A stretch of DNA of 17,094 bases. Source: DASSKA01 sp035690905. GTDB lineage: Bacteria; Actinomycetota; Actinomycetes; Propionibacteriales; Nocardioidaceae. The stretch spans positions 1 to 17,094 of the forward strand of contig DASSKA010000190.1 of the NCBI GenBank assembly GCA_035690905.1, in the 5' to 3' direction. Below, piece by piece: positions 1 to 10,157 of this stretch. The notes under the pieces were generated by a model. The model had not been told where the DNA came from. It was given only the letters and a program-made list of their open reading frames with translations, and did no database searches. The position numbers and the translations under genes were made by a program. How positions within the stretch are numbered: the first letter of the stretch is position 1; every line of letters starts with the position of its first letter.

Positions 1-360
1 GTGCACACCCTGTTCACCGAGATCGCGCCGCACTTCGCCGAGCGGCCGGGCGGCTACACCCGGATCACCAAGATCGGTCCGCGCAAGGGCGACAACGCCC
101 CGATGGCGGTCATCGAGCTGGTGACCGAGGAGTACTCCGCCGCGGCCAAGGAGGCTCCGGCGAAGAAGACCACGAAGAAGTCTTCTGCGAAGAAGGCGGC
201 CACCAAGAAGGCGGCGCCTGCCGAGGAGCCGGCTGCCGAGGTGACCGAGGAGCCGACCGCCGAGGCCGCTCCCGAGGCGACCGAGGAGCCGACCGCCGAG
301 GCCGCTCCCGAGGCGACCGAGGAGGAGGCCGCTCCCGAGGAGGAGAAGCCCGCCGAGTGA
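1..360 (+). CDS. rplQ: 50S ribosomal protein L17, C-terminal part (5' end outside window)
   Basis: The first ~45 residues match the C-terminal half of bacterial L17, a large-subunit protein near the peptide exit tunnel (FTEIAPHFAERPGGYTRI, then IGPRKGDNAPMAVIELV). The reading frame is open at base 1, so the start lies upstream and the GTG at base 1 is probably internal. After the L17 core comes a low-complexity tail: a Lys/Ala-rich stretch (about residues 50-72), then a Glu/Pro/Ala/Thr-rich acidic stretch to the TGA at 358-360. Such tails are common on actinobacterial L17. The acidic part contains a perfect tandem DNA repeat, listed separately. truA follows downstream, which is the usual alpha-operon order (rpoA-rplQ-truA). 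The identity is secure; the function of the tail is unknown. Confidence 0.95.
   Translation: MHTLFTEIAPHFAERPGGYTRITKIGPRKGDNAPMAVIELVTEEYSAAAKEAPAKKTTKKSSAKKAATKKAAPAEEPAAEVTEEPTAEAAPEATEEPTAEAAPEATEEEAAPEEEKPAE
243..314 (+). repeat. Perfect 36-bp tandem repeat (two copies) in the rplQ tail
   Basis: Bases 243-278 and 279-314 are identical, and a third copy begins at 315 but diverges after about 10 bases. Each unit encodes the 12-residue acidic repeat TEEPTAEAAPEA in the L17 tail. Copy number is probably variable between strains by slippage or unequal recombination (inference). Confidence 0.9.
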
Positions 361-384
361 GCTGAGCGCCCCTGGCGCACCGTC

Positions 385-448
385 ACGCAGAGTGGCGGCA
401 GATGACATCCGCCGGTGGCGGACACGTCGTCTGCCGCCACTTCTGCGT
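385..448 (+). terminator. Long-stem hairpin between rplQ and truA (terminator or attenuator)
   Basis: The left arm at 385-406 pairs with the right arm at 426-448 over about 21 base pairs, with one bulged base and one G-U pair, around a 19-base loop. Only three T residues (448-450) follow, so it is a weak canonical intrinsic terminator. It ends 6 bases before the Shine-Dalgarno of truA (454-457). It could separate ribosomal protein expression from truA, act as an attenuator, or stabilise the rplQ 3' end. The pairing is seen directly; the function is inferred. Confidence 0.6.
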
Positions 449-464
449 TTGAAAGGATGAGCAG

Positions 465-1310
465 GTGCGGCTGCGAATCGACCTGGGCTATGAGGGCTCC
501 GAGTTCCACGGCTGGGCGACCCAGCCGGGGCTGCGCACCGTCCAGCGGACGCTCGAGAAGGCACTCGCTCAGGCGCTGCGGGTGGGGGAGGTCCGGGTCA
601 CCTGCGCCGGCCGCACCGACACCGGGGTGCACGCCCGGGGTCAGGTGGCCCACCTCGACATCGACGAGGAAGTCCTCGCGGCCTCGGCCGGCCGCAGCAA
701 GCAGGCACCCCCCGACGCGCTGCTGCATCGGCTCAACGGCATCCTGCCCCCGGATGTCCGGGTGCTCTGCGTGGCCGAGGCGGCTCCCGGGTTCGACGCC
801 CGGTTCTCTGCCCGGTGGCGCCGGTATGCCTACCGGATCGCCGATGCGCCCGCCCTGCTGGACCCGCTGCAGCGACGGTTCGTGCTCACCTGGCCCCGCG
901 AGCTGGACCTGGTGGCCATGAACGAGGCGGCCGGGGCCGTCATCGGCGAGCACGACTTCGCGGCGTTCTGCCGCAAGCGGGAGGGCGCCACCACCATCCG
1001 CCGGCTGATCGAGCTGTCCTGGTCGCGGGACCCGCGCGGGCTCGCGGTGGGCACCGTGCGCGCCGACGCGTTCTGCCACAACATGGTGCGGGCACTGGTC
1101 GGCTGTCTGATCACCGTCGGGGAGGGACGGCGGCCGCCGGGCTGGGCGCACGACGTGCTGGCCGCCGGCGTGAGAGACCCAGCGGTGACCGTCGTACACC
1201 CGCACGGCCTCACCCTCGAGGAGGTCGCCTACCCGCCCGACGATGAGCTGGCCGCCCAGGCAGAGACCGCCCGGGTGGTGCGCACCCTCGCGCCGGGAGC
1301 GCGCGGATGA
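465..1310 (+). CDS. truA: tRNA pseudouridine(38-40) synthase TruA
   Basis: This 281-aa protein converts uridines 38-40 of the tRNA anticodon stem-loop to pseudouridine in the cytoplasm. The family signature CAGRTDTGVHA is at residues 47-57, with the catalytic aspartate at D52. The N-terminus (LRIDLGYEGSEFHGW) and the later FCHNMVRALVG motif are also typical of TruA. Length is normal for the family. The GTG start at 465 is chosen because AGGA at 454-457 lies 7 bases upstream and translation begins at the conserved LRIDLGYEG block. It follows rplQ in the usual order, and its TGA overlaps the ATG of the next methyltransferase gene (ATGA, 1307-1310), implying translational coupling. Confidence 0.95.
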   Translation: MRLRIDLGYEGSEFHGWATQPGLRTVQRTLEKALAQALRVGEVRVTCAGRTDTGVHARGQVAHLDIDEEVLAASAGRSKQAPPDALLHRLNGILPPDVRVLCVAEAAPGFDARFSARWRRYAYRIADAPALLDPLQRRFVLTWPRELDLVAMNEAAGAVIGEHDFAAFCRKREGATTIRRLIELSWSRDPRGLAVGTVRADAFCHNMVRALVGCLITVGEGRRPPGWAHDVLAAGVRDPAVTVVHPHGLTLEEVAYPPDDELAAQAETARVVRTLAPGARG

Positions 1311-1903
1311 GCGAGCACTACTTCTCCGCCGACCCGACGAGCGCCTTCGAGCGGGCGCCGGTAGATGCCCGGGTGTGGGGCCACCACCTGGCCCTCACCT
1401 CGGGCTCGGGGGTGTTCTCCCGGGGCCGGCTCGACGGGGGTACCGCGGTGCTGTTCCGCGAGACCGAGCCGCCGGAGGGCGGCACACTGCTCGACCTCGG
1501 GTGCGGGTACGGCGTGATCGGACTCGCCCTCGCGGCCGCTGCGCCAGGAGCGACCGTCTGGGGCGTGGACGTCAACGAGCGCGCCCTGCTGCTGGCCAAC
1601 GAGAACGCCTCGTCCCTCGGCCTCACCGACAGGTTCCGGGCGGTGCTCCCGGAGCAGGTGCCCGCCGACCTGGTCTTCGACGAGATCTGGAGCAACCCGC
1701 CGATCCGGGTCGGCAAGCAGGCACTGCACGACCTGCTGTCCACCTGGCTGCCCCGCCTCACTCCCGGCGGCCGGGCGGTGCTGGTGGTCGGCAAGAACCT
1801 CGGCGCCGACTCGCTGCAGCGCTGGCTGGGCGAGCAGGGCTACCCGACCGGCCGGCTGGCCAGCGCGAAGGGCTTCCGGGTGCTGGAGACGCGCCGCGCC
1901 TAA
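1307..1903 (+). CDS. Class I SAM-dependent methyltransferase, RsmC/MTS-like
   Basis: This is a 198-aa Rossmann-fold methyltransferase. Motif I is LDLGCGYGVIG (about residues 62-72), the SAM-ribose acidic residue is in GVDVNERA (D88), and motif IV is SNPPIR (129-134), an NPP motif typical of enzymes that methylate the exocyclic amine of a base. The arrangement matches the C-terminal catalytic half of RsmC (16S rRNA m2G1207 methyltransferase). The protein lacks the extra N-terminal domain of E. coli RsmC, as short actinobacterial homologues do. A role in rRNA modification fits the truA/rplQ neighbourhood, but the exact target is not shown. Its ATG overlaps the truA stop by 4 bp. Confidence 0.85.
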   Translation: MSEHYFSADPTSAFERAPVDARVWGHHLALTSGSGVFSRGRLDGGTAVLFRETEPPEGGTLLDLGCGYGVIGLALAAAAPGATVWGVDVNERALLLANENASSLGLTDRFRAVLPEQVPADLVFDEIWSNPPIRVGKQALHDLLSTWLPRLTPGGRAVLVVGKNLGADSLQRWLGEQGYPTGRLASAKGFRVLETRRA

Positions 1904-1923
1904 CCAGATGGTTCGATAGGGGC

Positions 1924-2958
1924 ATGAACGCCTATGAAGCCGCCGCCGACCGCTACGACACCGTGCAGTACCGCTTCTGCGGCCGGAGCGGACTGAAGCT
2001 GCCCGCCCTCTCGCTCGGCCTGTGGCAGAACTTCGGCGACGACCGCCCGGAGGAGACCCAGCGGGCCATCCTGCGCCGCGCCTTCGACCGCGGCATCACC
2101 CACTTCGACCTGGCCAACAACTACGGACCGCCGTACGGCCGGGCCGAGACCAACTTCGGGAAGTACCTGCGCGAGGACTTCGCCGCGCACCGCGACGAGC
2201 TGGTCATCTCCACCAAGGCCGGCTGGGACATGTGGCCGGGCCCCTACGGCCAGGGCGGCGGGTCCAGGAAGTACGTGCTCGCCTCGCTCGACCAGTCGCT
2301 GTCGCGGATGGGGCTGGACTACGTCGACATCTTCTACAGCCACCGTTTCGACAAGGACACCCCGGTCGAGGAGACCATGATGGCGCTGGACCACGCGGTG
2401 CGGTCCGGGAAGGCGCTGTACGCCGGCATCTCGTCCTACTCGGCGAAGTGGACCCGCGAGGCCGCCACGATCGCCCGTGAGCTGGGCACGCCGCTGCTGA
2501 TCCACCAGCCGTCGTACTCCATGCTCAACCGCTGGATCGAGGAGGGCCTGCTCGACGAGCTCGAGGAGCAGGGGATGGGCTGCATCGTGTTCACGGCGCT
2601 GGCCCAGGGGGTGCTCACCGACCGGTACCTGGACGGCATCCCCGCGGACTCCCGGGCGGCGCGGGCGAACAGCACGCTGCCGTCGGAGCACCTCGACGAC
2701 GCCACCCTTCGCCACGTGCGCCGGCTCAACGAGATCGCCGCCGAGCGCGGCCAGAAGCTCGCCCAGATGGCGCTGCAGTGGGTGCTGCGCGACCGGCGGG
2801 TCACCTCCGCGGTGATCGGGGCCTCGTCGGTCGAGCAGCTGGACACCAACCTGGACGCGCTGGCCGGGCCGGAGCTCACCGACGAGCAGCTCGCGGCGAT
2901 CGACCAGGACGCCGTCGAGTGCGGGATCAACCTCTGGGCGCACGTCACTCAAGAGTGA
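1924..2958 (+). CDS. Aldo/keto reductase, YghZ-type (L-glyceraldehyde-3-phosphate reductase-like)
   Basis: This 344-aa NADPH-dependent TIM-barrel oxidoreductase carries the complete AKR tetrad: D62 and Y67 in FDLANNYGPPYG, K98 in ISTKAGW and H140 in FYSHRFD. The sequence around GYGVIGxx-type C-terminal cofactor loops (SAVIGASSVEQLDTNLDAL) and the STKAGWDMWPGPYG block resemble the AKR14/YghZ group, which reduces L-glyceraldehyde 3-phosphate and methylglyoxal. Related MgrA-type sequences are sometimes annotated as voltage-gated potassium-channel beta subunits. The ATG at 1924 is preceded by AGGGG (1918-1922), a usable though close Shine-Dalgarno. It begins 20 bp after the methyltransferase stop and may be co-transcribed. 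The family is secure; the substrate is inferred. Confidence 0.88.
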   Translation: MNAYEAAADRYDTVQYRFCGRSGLKLPALSLGLWQNFGDDRPEETQRAILRRAFDRGITHFDLANNYGPPYGRAETNFGKYLREDFAAHRDELVISTKAGWDMWPGPYGQGGGSRKYVLASLDQSLSRMGLDYVDIFYSHRFDKDTPVEETMMALDHAVRSGKALYAGISSYSAKWTREAATIARELGTPLLIHQPSYSMLNRWIEEGLLDELEEQGMGCIVFTALAQGVLTDRYLDGIPADSRAARANSTLPSEHLDDATLRHVRRLNEIAAERGQKLAQMALQWVLRDRRVTSAVIGASSVEQLDTNLDALAGPELTDEQLAAIDQDAVECGINLWAHVTQE

Positions 2959-2960
2959 CC

Positions 2961-2995
2961 GTCCTCACGAAATTCGGGTACTTCGGGGGGAGGAC
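2961..2995 (+). other. Interrupted hairpin in the ppdK leader
   Basis: Bases 2961-2966 (GTCCTC) pair with 2990-2995 (GAGGAC), and an inner stem pairs 2968-2971 with 2982-2985 around a 10-base loop. It begins two bases after the aldo/keto reductase stop and lies 30 bases upstream of ppdK. No T run follows. It could be an mRNA 3' stabiliser or a leader structure; evidence is limited to the base pairing. Confidence 0.3.
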
Positions 2996-3025
2996 ACCTT
3001 CCACCGGTTGGGGCATGATCCGGTC

Positions 3026-5731
<2,706 letters not shown>

Positions 5732-5762
5732 CCGCGCCCGGTGCCGCGGCCGGGACGGGGGC

Positions 5763-5834
5763 CGGGAGATCGGCCGGACCGGCGGCCGGGAGACCGTCCG
5801 GACCGGGGTCCGGGACGTCGGCCGGCCGGGCGGT
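5763..5834 (-). repeat. Degenerate 24-bp tandem repeat encoding the octapeptide tail
   Basis: Three imperfect 24-bp units start at 5763, 5787 and 5811, each opening with CGGGA, and a fourth partial unit starts at 5835. They encode the RPGPRSGR/SPGRRSGR/SPGPRPGR series of the membrane-protein tail. The periodicity was read directly from the sequence. Confidence 0.75.
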
Positions 5835-6413
5835 CGGGTCGCGGAGGCGGCACCAGCCCTGGCAGCGCGGCCAAATGCGGCGGCTGCCCGAACGTGGCGA
5901 CGACCAGGAACAGCGCACCGAGGGCGAGGACGGGCACGTCGACTGCGCGGATCCATCCCGTCAGCGCCAGGTCGTGCACGGAGGCGGTCCCCGCGATGTA
6001 CGAGCCGACGAGCGCGGCCAGCCAGAACGCTGCCCCGAGCGCCAGCAGGAACACACCCGCGAACAGCGGCCTGCGCAGGCCGAGGAGGCCCAGCGGCACC
6101 GCGGTGACGAAGACGAGCACGGCGGACACCTGGCTGGCCAGGTCCCCGGGGACCAGCCCGACGGACCCGACGAGCAGGACGACCTCGGCGACCGCGGCGC
6201 TGGTCCAGCCCAGGACCGGACCGGCGCGGTCCGGGCGTAGCAGGGCGAGGGCGGCGAGCGCGACCAGCAGCACCATCCAGCACGCGACGAGCAGCATCGC
6301 CTGCCAGTCGCCGCGAGGAACCAGCTCCCGGACCAGCGCCGCCCCGGCGTACACCCCGTAGGCGAGCGTGAGCGCCACCCCGAGATATCTGCCGACTCCT
6401 GCCATCGCTTCCA

Positions 6414-6977
6414 TCATCGCGCGGACGGGCGGACCCGGACCTCTCCTTGCGGACCGGTGGTCCGGTGTTCCAGCGCACCGGCGAGCAGGAACAGACCGCC
6501 GATCACGAGCACGGGCAGCACCACGGCGGCCGCGGAGCCGCCGATCCCGGTCCGGTGCCCGTGCACGGCCGCGTCCAGCAGCGCGGCGACCACGAGGGCG
6601 GCTGCGGCTGCGACCAGGAGCATCCCGGCCGGTCGGGGCCGGCGCACCCCGTGGAAGGCCAGGGCCACCGCCAGGGCGAAGACGGCGATCGCACCCATCG
6701 GACCGGTCTGCCCGCGCGGGTCGACGAGAGTACCTGCGAGCAGCACGAACACGACGACCGCCCCGGTGACCCAGACCAGCACGGTTGCTGCCCGGTCGGG
6801 CCGCAGCAGGACCAGCGCGACGAGCGCCACCAGGGGGACCAGCCACGAGGCCACCAGGCCGGCCGCTGCCGCCCCGCCCGGGTCGGCGAAGGTCTCGCCG
6901 ATCACGAATGCGCCGCCCAGCACGGCGTACAGCATCGCCAGCCCGAAGGCGACGTACCTCAGGATCCTCGCGGACAT
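6414..6977 (-). CDS. Six-helix membrane protein, unknown function (paralogue of downstream gene)
   Basis: This 187-aa protein is not recognised as a named family. It has six hydrophobic segments (about residues 7-28, 38-58, 63-84, 95-110, 116-135 and 149-168) and a short basic C-terminus. The LLRPDRAATVLVWV stretch after helix 2 corresponds to LLRPDRAGPVLGWT in the downstream gene, suggesting a tandem duplication. The ATG at 6977 is chosen because a good AGGGGTGG ribosome site lies about 8 bases upstream. Its TGA overlaps the next gene's ATG. It is divergent from the ABC-F gene across a 138-bp gap, in which I see no convincing promoter. Confidence 0.72.
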   Translation of the reverse strand: MSARILRYVAFGLAMLYAVLGGAFVIGETFADPGGAAAAGLVASWLVPLVALVALVLLRPDRAATVLVWVTGAVVVFVLLAGTLVDPRGQTGPMGAIAVFALAVALAFHGVRRPRPAGMLLVAAAAALVVAALLDAAVHGHRTGIGGSAAAVVLPVLVIGGLFLLAGALEHRTTGPQGEVRVRPSAR

Positions 6978-7115
6978 CCGCACCACCCCTGGGCGAAGCC
7001 TCACACGGCACGTGAGCGAGGAGCAGAGCCGTTGGTCCCGGGAACGGTTGCCGACCGGCATGCCGCCGGAAACCGAGGTGCGGCGCCCGGCCGTGATGGG
7101 GGAGCATGGTCGACC

Positions 7116-8831
7116 GTGGGTCACGTCGATGTCGCTGGGGTCCGGTACGAGCTGCCGGACGGACGCGTGCTGCTCGAGGACGTGTCGTTCCGGGTGGGCG
7201 ACGGTGCGAAGGTGGCGCTCGTGGGTGCGAACGGAGCCGGCAAGACCACGTTGCTGCGGATCATCACCGGCGAGCTCGTCCCGCACGCCGGTGCGGTGAC
7301 CCGCTCCGGCGGGCTCGGCGTGATGCGGCAGATGGTGGGCCGTGGCGCGTCGACGGTGCACGAGCTGCTGCTGTCGGTCTCGCCGCCGCGGATTCGCGAG
7401 GCCGCCGAGCGGGTGGACGCGTGCGAGCTGCGGCTGATGGAGGCCGACGACGAGAAGACCCAGATGAAGTACGCCGAGGCGCTGGCCGAGTGGGCCGACG
7501 CCGGCGGCTACGACATCGAGGTCACCTGGGACGTGTGCTGCACGGCCGCCCTCGGAGTCCCGTTCGACCGGGCGAAGTACCGCGAGCTGAGCACCCTGTC
7601 CGGCGGTGAGCAGAAGCGCCTGGTGCTGGAGTTCCTGCTCGCCGGTCCCGACGACGTGCTCCTGCTGGACGAGCCGGACAACTTCCTCGACGTGCCCGGG
7701 AAGCAGTGGCTCGAGCAGCGCATCAACGACTCGGCGAAGACGATCCTGTTCATCAGCCACGACCGGGAGCTGCTGAACAACACCGCGACTCGGGTGGTCA
7801 CCGTCGAGCTCGGCGCCGGTGCCGGTGCCGGCGGGGGCAACACCGTGTGGACGCACCCCGGTGGGTTCGCGTCCTACCACGAGGCGCGGCGGGCCCGGTT
7901 CGCCCGCTTCGAGGAGCTCCGCAAGCGCTGGGACGAGGAGCACGCCAAGCTGCGCGCGCAGATGCTGATGTACAAGCAGAAGGCCGCCTACAACTCCGAC
8001 ATGGCCTCGCGCTACCAGGCCGCCCAGACCCGGCTGCGCAAGTTCGAGGAGGCCGGCCCGCCCACCGCGCAGCCCCGCGAGCAGCAGGTGACCATGCGGC
8101 TGAGGGGCGGCCGGACCGGGAAGCGCGCGGTGGTCTGCGAGTCGCTGGAGCTCCGTGTCGACGGGCCCTCCGGGCCCGGGGGCCTGATGCGTCCGTTCGA
8201 CCTGGAGGTGTGGTACGGCGAGCGGGTGGCCGTGCTGGGCTCCAACGGCTCGGGCAAGTCACACTTCCTGCGACTGCTGGCAGTCGGAGGAACAGACCCC
8301 GACGTCGAGCACCGGCCGGTCTCAGACACGCCGGTCTCAGCCGTCCAGCACACCGGGCGGGCGCGCCTCGGCGCGCGGGTACGTCCGGGCTGGTTCGTGC
8401 AGACCCACCAGCATCCGGAGCTGGTCGGCCGGACTTTGCTGGAGATCCTGCACCGCGGCGACGAGCACCGGGACGGGATGCCGCGGGAGCCGGCGTCGCG
8501 TGCGCTGGACCGCTACGAGCTCGCCCACGCCGCCGAGCAGCGCTTCGAGTCGCTGTCCGGGGGGCAGCAGGCACGGTTCCAGATCCTGCTGCTCGAGCTG
8601 TCCGGGGCGACGCTGCTGCTGCTCGACGAGCCGACCGACAACCTGGACGTGGAGTCGGCCGAGGCGCTCGAGGAGGGTCTCTCGTCGTATGACGGGACGG
8701 TGCTCGCCGTGACCCATGACCGATGGTTCGCGCGGGGTTTCGACCGGTTCCTGGTGTTCGGCGAGGACGGGTCGGTGTACGAGTCCACGGAGCCCGTCTG
8801 GGACGAGGGCCGGGTCGAACGCGCTCGCTGA
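7116..8831 (+). CDS. ABC-F family ribosome-associated ATPase
   Basis: This 571-aa protein has two nucleotide-binding domains and no transmembrane segments, the ABC-F layout. NBD1 has Walker A GANGAGKTT (K43), signature LSGGEQKR (161-168), Walker B LLLDEPDNFLD (D185, E186) and switch H215. NBD2 has Walker A GSNGSGKS (K381), signature LSGGQQAR (480-487), Walker B LLLLDEPTDNLD (D504, E505) and switch H534. The charged helical linker between them, about residues 240-310, corresponds to the P-site tRNA interaction motif. ABC-F proteins act in ribosome rescue, translation control or resistance to ribosome-targeting antibiotics; which applies here is unknown. GTG at 7116 is chosen because the protein then begins at the first NBD; the GGGGGAG upstream (7098-7104) is a slightly distant Shine-Dalgarno. 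The frame is open further upstream, but that part is not conserved-looking. Confidence 0.9.
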   Translation: MGHVDVAGVRYELPDGRVLLEDVSFRVGDGAKVALVGANGAGKTTLLRIITGELVPHAGAVTRSGGLGVMRQMVGRGASTVHELLLSVSPPRIREAAERVDACELRLMEADDEKTQMKYAEALAEWADAGGYDIEVTWDVCCTAALGVPFDRAKYRELSTLSGGEQKRLVLEFLLAGPDDVLLLDEPDNFLDVPGKQWLEQRINDSAKTILFISHDRELLNNTATRVVTVELGAGAGAGGGNTVWTHPGGFASYHEARRARFARFEELRKRWDEEHAKLRAQMLMYKQKAAYNSDMASRYQAAQTRLRKFEEAGPPTAQPREQQVTMRLRGGRTGKRAVVCESLELRVDGPSGPGGLMRPFDLEVWYGERVAVLGSNGSGKSHFLRLLAVGGTDPDVEHRPVSDTPVSAVQHTGRARLGARVRPGWFVQTHQHPELVGRTLLEILHRGDEHRDGMPREPASRALDRYELAHAAEQRFESLSGGQQARFQILLLELSGATLLLLDEPTDNLDVESAEALEEGLSSYDGTVLAVTHDRWFARGFDRFLVFGEDGSVYESTEPVWDEGRVERAR

Positions 8832-8852
8832 CGGGCACGTCCAGGAAGGCTC

Positions 8853-8864
8853 TCGACGCGTCGA
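8853..8864. promoter_or_regulatory. Perfect 12-bp palindrome upstream of the MFS gene
   Basis: TCGACGCGTCGA is perfectly self-complementary and lies in the 93-bp gap before the MFS gene. A second inverted pair, AAAGCGG (8871-8877) with CCGCTTT (8901-8907), follows, just upstream of the likely -10. Either could be an operator. No regulator gene is adjacent, so the role is inferred only. Confidence 0.35.
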
Positions 8865-8912
8865 CGTTGGAAAGCGGTGGAAAGTCGGGCGTCGATCTGT
8901 CCGCTTTGGCAG

Positions 8913-8918
8913 TAATCT
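8913..8918 (+). promoter_or_regulatory. Likely -10 element for a leaderless MFS transcript
   Basis: TAATCT fits the actinobacterial TANNNT -10 pattern and ends 6 bases before the GTG at 8925, which would place transcription start at the start codon. No Shine-Dalgarno is present upstream of that GTG, which agrees with leaderless initiation. A good -35 was not found. Confidence 0.45.
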
Positions 8919-8924
8919 TCCGCG

Positions 8925-10157
8925 GTGACCTCGACCTTGGCGCCGAGAGGCTCCGGCTGGCGCGGGCCACTGGCGAGCCCGCCGTACCGGCTGCTGCTGA
9001 CCGCGCAGACGGTCAACGCGTTCGGCAGCGCGATCACGCCGGTGGCGCTCGCGTTCGCGGTGATCGACCTCGGTGGCTCCGCGACCCAGCTCGGACTGGT
9101 GGTCGCGGCGTTCGCTGCGGCGGAGGTCGCGACCACCCTGTTCGGCGGGGTGCTCGGTGACCGCGTCTCCCGGGCGGTCATGCTGCAGGGCTCGAACACG
9201 CTCAGCGCGATCGTCCAGGCGTTCGCGGCGGCGAGCCTCATCGGAGGCTGGTCCAGCGTGTGGCTGCTGGGGCTGCTCGGTGCGGTGGCTGGATGCGTCT
9301 CCGCGCTGGGCAGGCCGAGCTCGCAGGCGATCACCCCGCAGACCGTGCCGCCCGAGGAGCTGCCGGCGGCGATCTCGCTGCGCCGGATCGGCCAGAACAC
9401 CGCGGTGGCGCTCGGCTTCTCCGTCGCCGGAGTGCTGGTTGCGGCGTTCGGTTCCGGATGGGCCATCGGGATCGACGCGGCGACGTACGCCTTCGCGGCC
9501 GTGTGCTTCGCGATGCTGAAGGTGCCGCCGCTGCCGGCGCCGGCCGGCGAGTCGATGCTGACCGGGCTGCGTGCCGGTGCGGCCGAGGTGTTCCGGCACG
9601 CGTGGCTGTGGGTGCTGATCGCCCAGGCGCTGGTCTACCACCTGTTCTACGGGGGCGCGCAGGGCGTGCTCGGCCCGTTCGTGGTCAAGCGGCACTACGG
9701 CGAGGCCGCGTGGGGGTGGGCGCTGGGCGCGCTGATGGTGGGCTTCATCGTCGGCGGCCTGGCGACGCTGCGGTTCCGGCCCCGGCGCAGCCTGTTCGCG
9801 GGCACGGTCATGCTCTCTCTCACCGCCGTGTTCCCGCTGGCGCTGGCCCTGCACCCGGCGCTGCCGCTGCTGCTGGCGGGAGCGTTCGCGCACGGGTTCG
9901 GCCTGGAGATCTTCAGCGTGTTCTGGGACCTGTCGATCCAGCAGAACGTCGACCCGTCGAAGCTGTCGCGGGTGTACTCCTTCGACACGGTCGGCTCGTT
10001 CGTGATGCGCCCGCTCGGCCTGGCGATCACCGGGGTGGTCGCGCAGGCGACCGGCTACTCGGCCTGGCTGCTGGTCATCGCGGCGGCGATGTTCGGCGCC
10101 ACGCTCATCGCGCTGCTGGTTCCGTCGGTACGACGGTTGGAGCGGCGCCCGGCCTAG
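8925..10157 (+). CDS. MFS transporter, EntS/drug-exporter-like
   Basis: This 410-aa polytopic inner-membrane protein has about 12 hydrophobic segments. The MFS motif A appears as GGVLGDRVSR (74-83, D79) in the loop after helix 2. The N-terminal block YRLLLTAQTVNAFGSAITPVA and the later Pro/Gly-rich helices are typical of the enterobactin-exporter/macrolide-efflux (MFS_3-like) branch. The substrate cannot be told from sequence. GTG at 8925 is supported by the -10 described at 8913. It lies 93 bp downstream of the ABC-F gene on the same strand, so a joint resistance function is possible but not shown. Its TAG is interleaved with the convergent HAD gene's TAG (CTAG, 10154-10157), so no conventional terminator fits between them. 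Confidence 0.88.
   Translation: MTSTLAPRGSGWRGPLASPPYRLLLTAQTVNAFGSAITPVALAFAVIDLGGSATQLGLVVAAFAAAEVATTLFGGVLGDRVSRAVMLQGSNTLSAIVQAFAAASLIGGWSSVWLLGLLGAVAGCVSALGRPSSQAITPQTVPPEELPAAISLRRIGQNTAVALGFSVAGVLVAAFGSGWAIGIDAATYAFAAVCFAMLKVPPLPAPAGESMLTGLRAGAAEVFRHAWLWVLIAQALVYHLFYGGAQGVLGPFVVKRHYGEAAWGWALGALMVGFIVGGLATLRFRPRRSLFAGTVMLSLTAVFPLALALHPALPLLLAGAFAHGFGLEIFSVFWDLSIQQNVDPSKLSRVYSFDTVGSFVMRPLGLAITGVVAQATGYSAWLLVIAAAMFGATLIALLVPSVRRLERRPA

Noticed and set aside
243..314. CRISPR-like reading of the short repeats in the window
   Set aside because: The repeats are directly adjacent, in frame and within coding sequence, with no spacers and no cas genes.
54..1205. Long - strand open frame over rplQ and truA
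   Set aside because: It crosses two recognised genes on the other strand and has low-complexity composition.
3008..3025. TTG at 3008 as the ppdK start
   Set aside because: The six extra residues are not part of the family, and ATG at 3026 gives the usual MTKYVYAF beginning.
6447..7115. N-terminal extension of the ABC-F frame by up to 223 residues
   Set aside because: The extension is antisense to a membrane-protein gene, rich in His/Gln/Gly/Arg, and ABC-F proteins begin close to the first NBD.
6978..7115. Divergent promoter between the six-helix proteins and ABC-F
   Set aside because: TTGCCG and similar -35-like words occur but no matching -10 at proper spacing could be supported on either strand.
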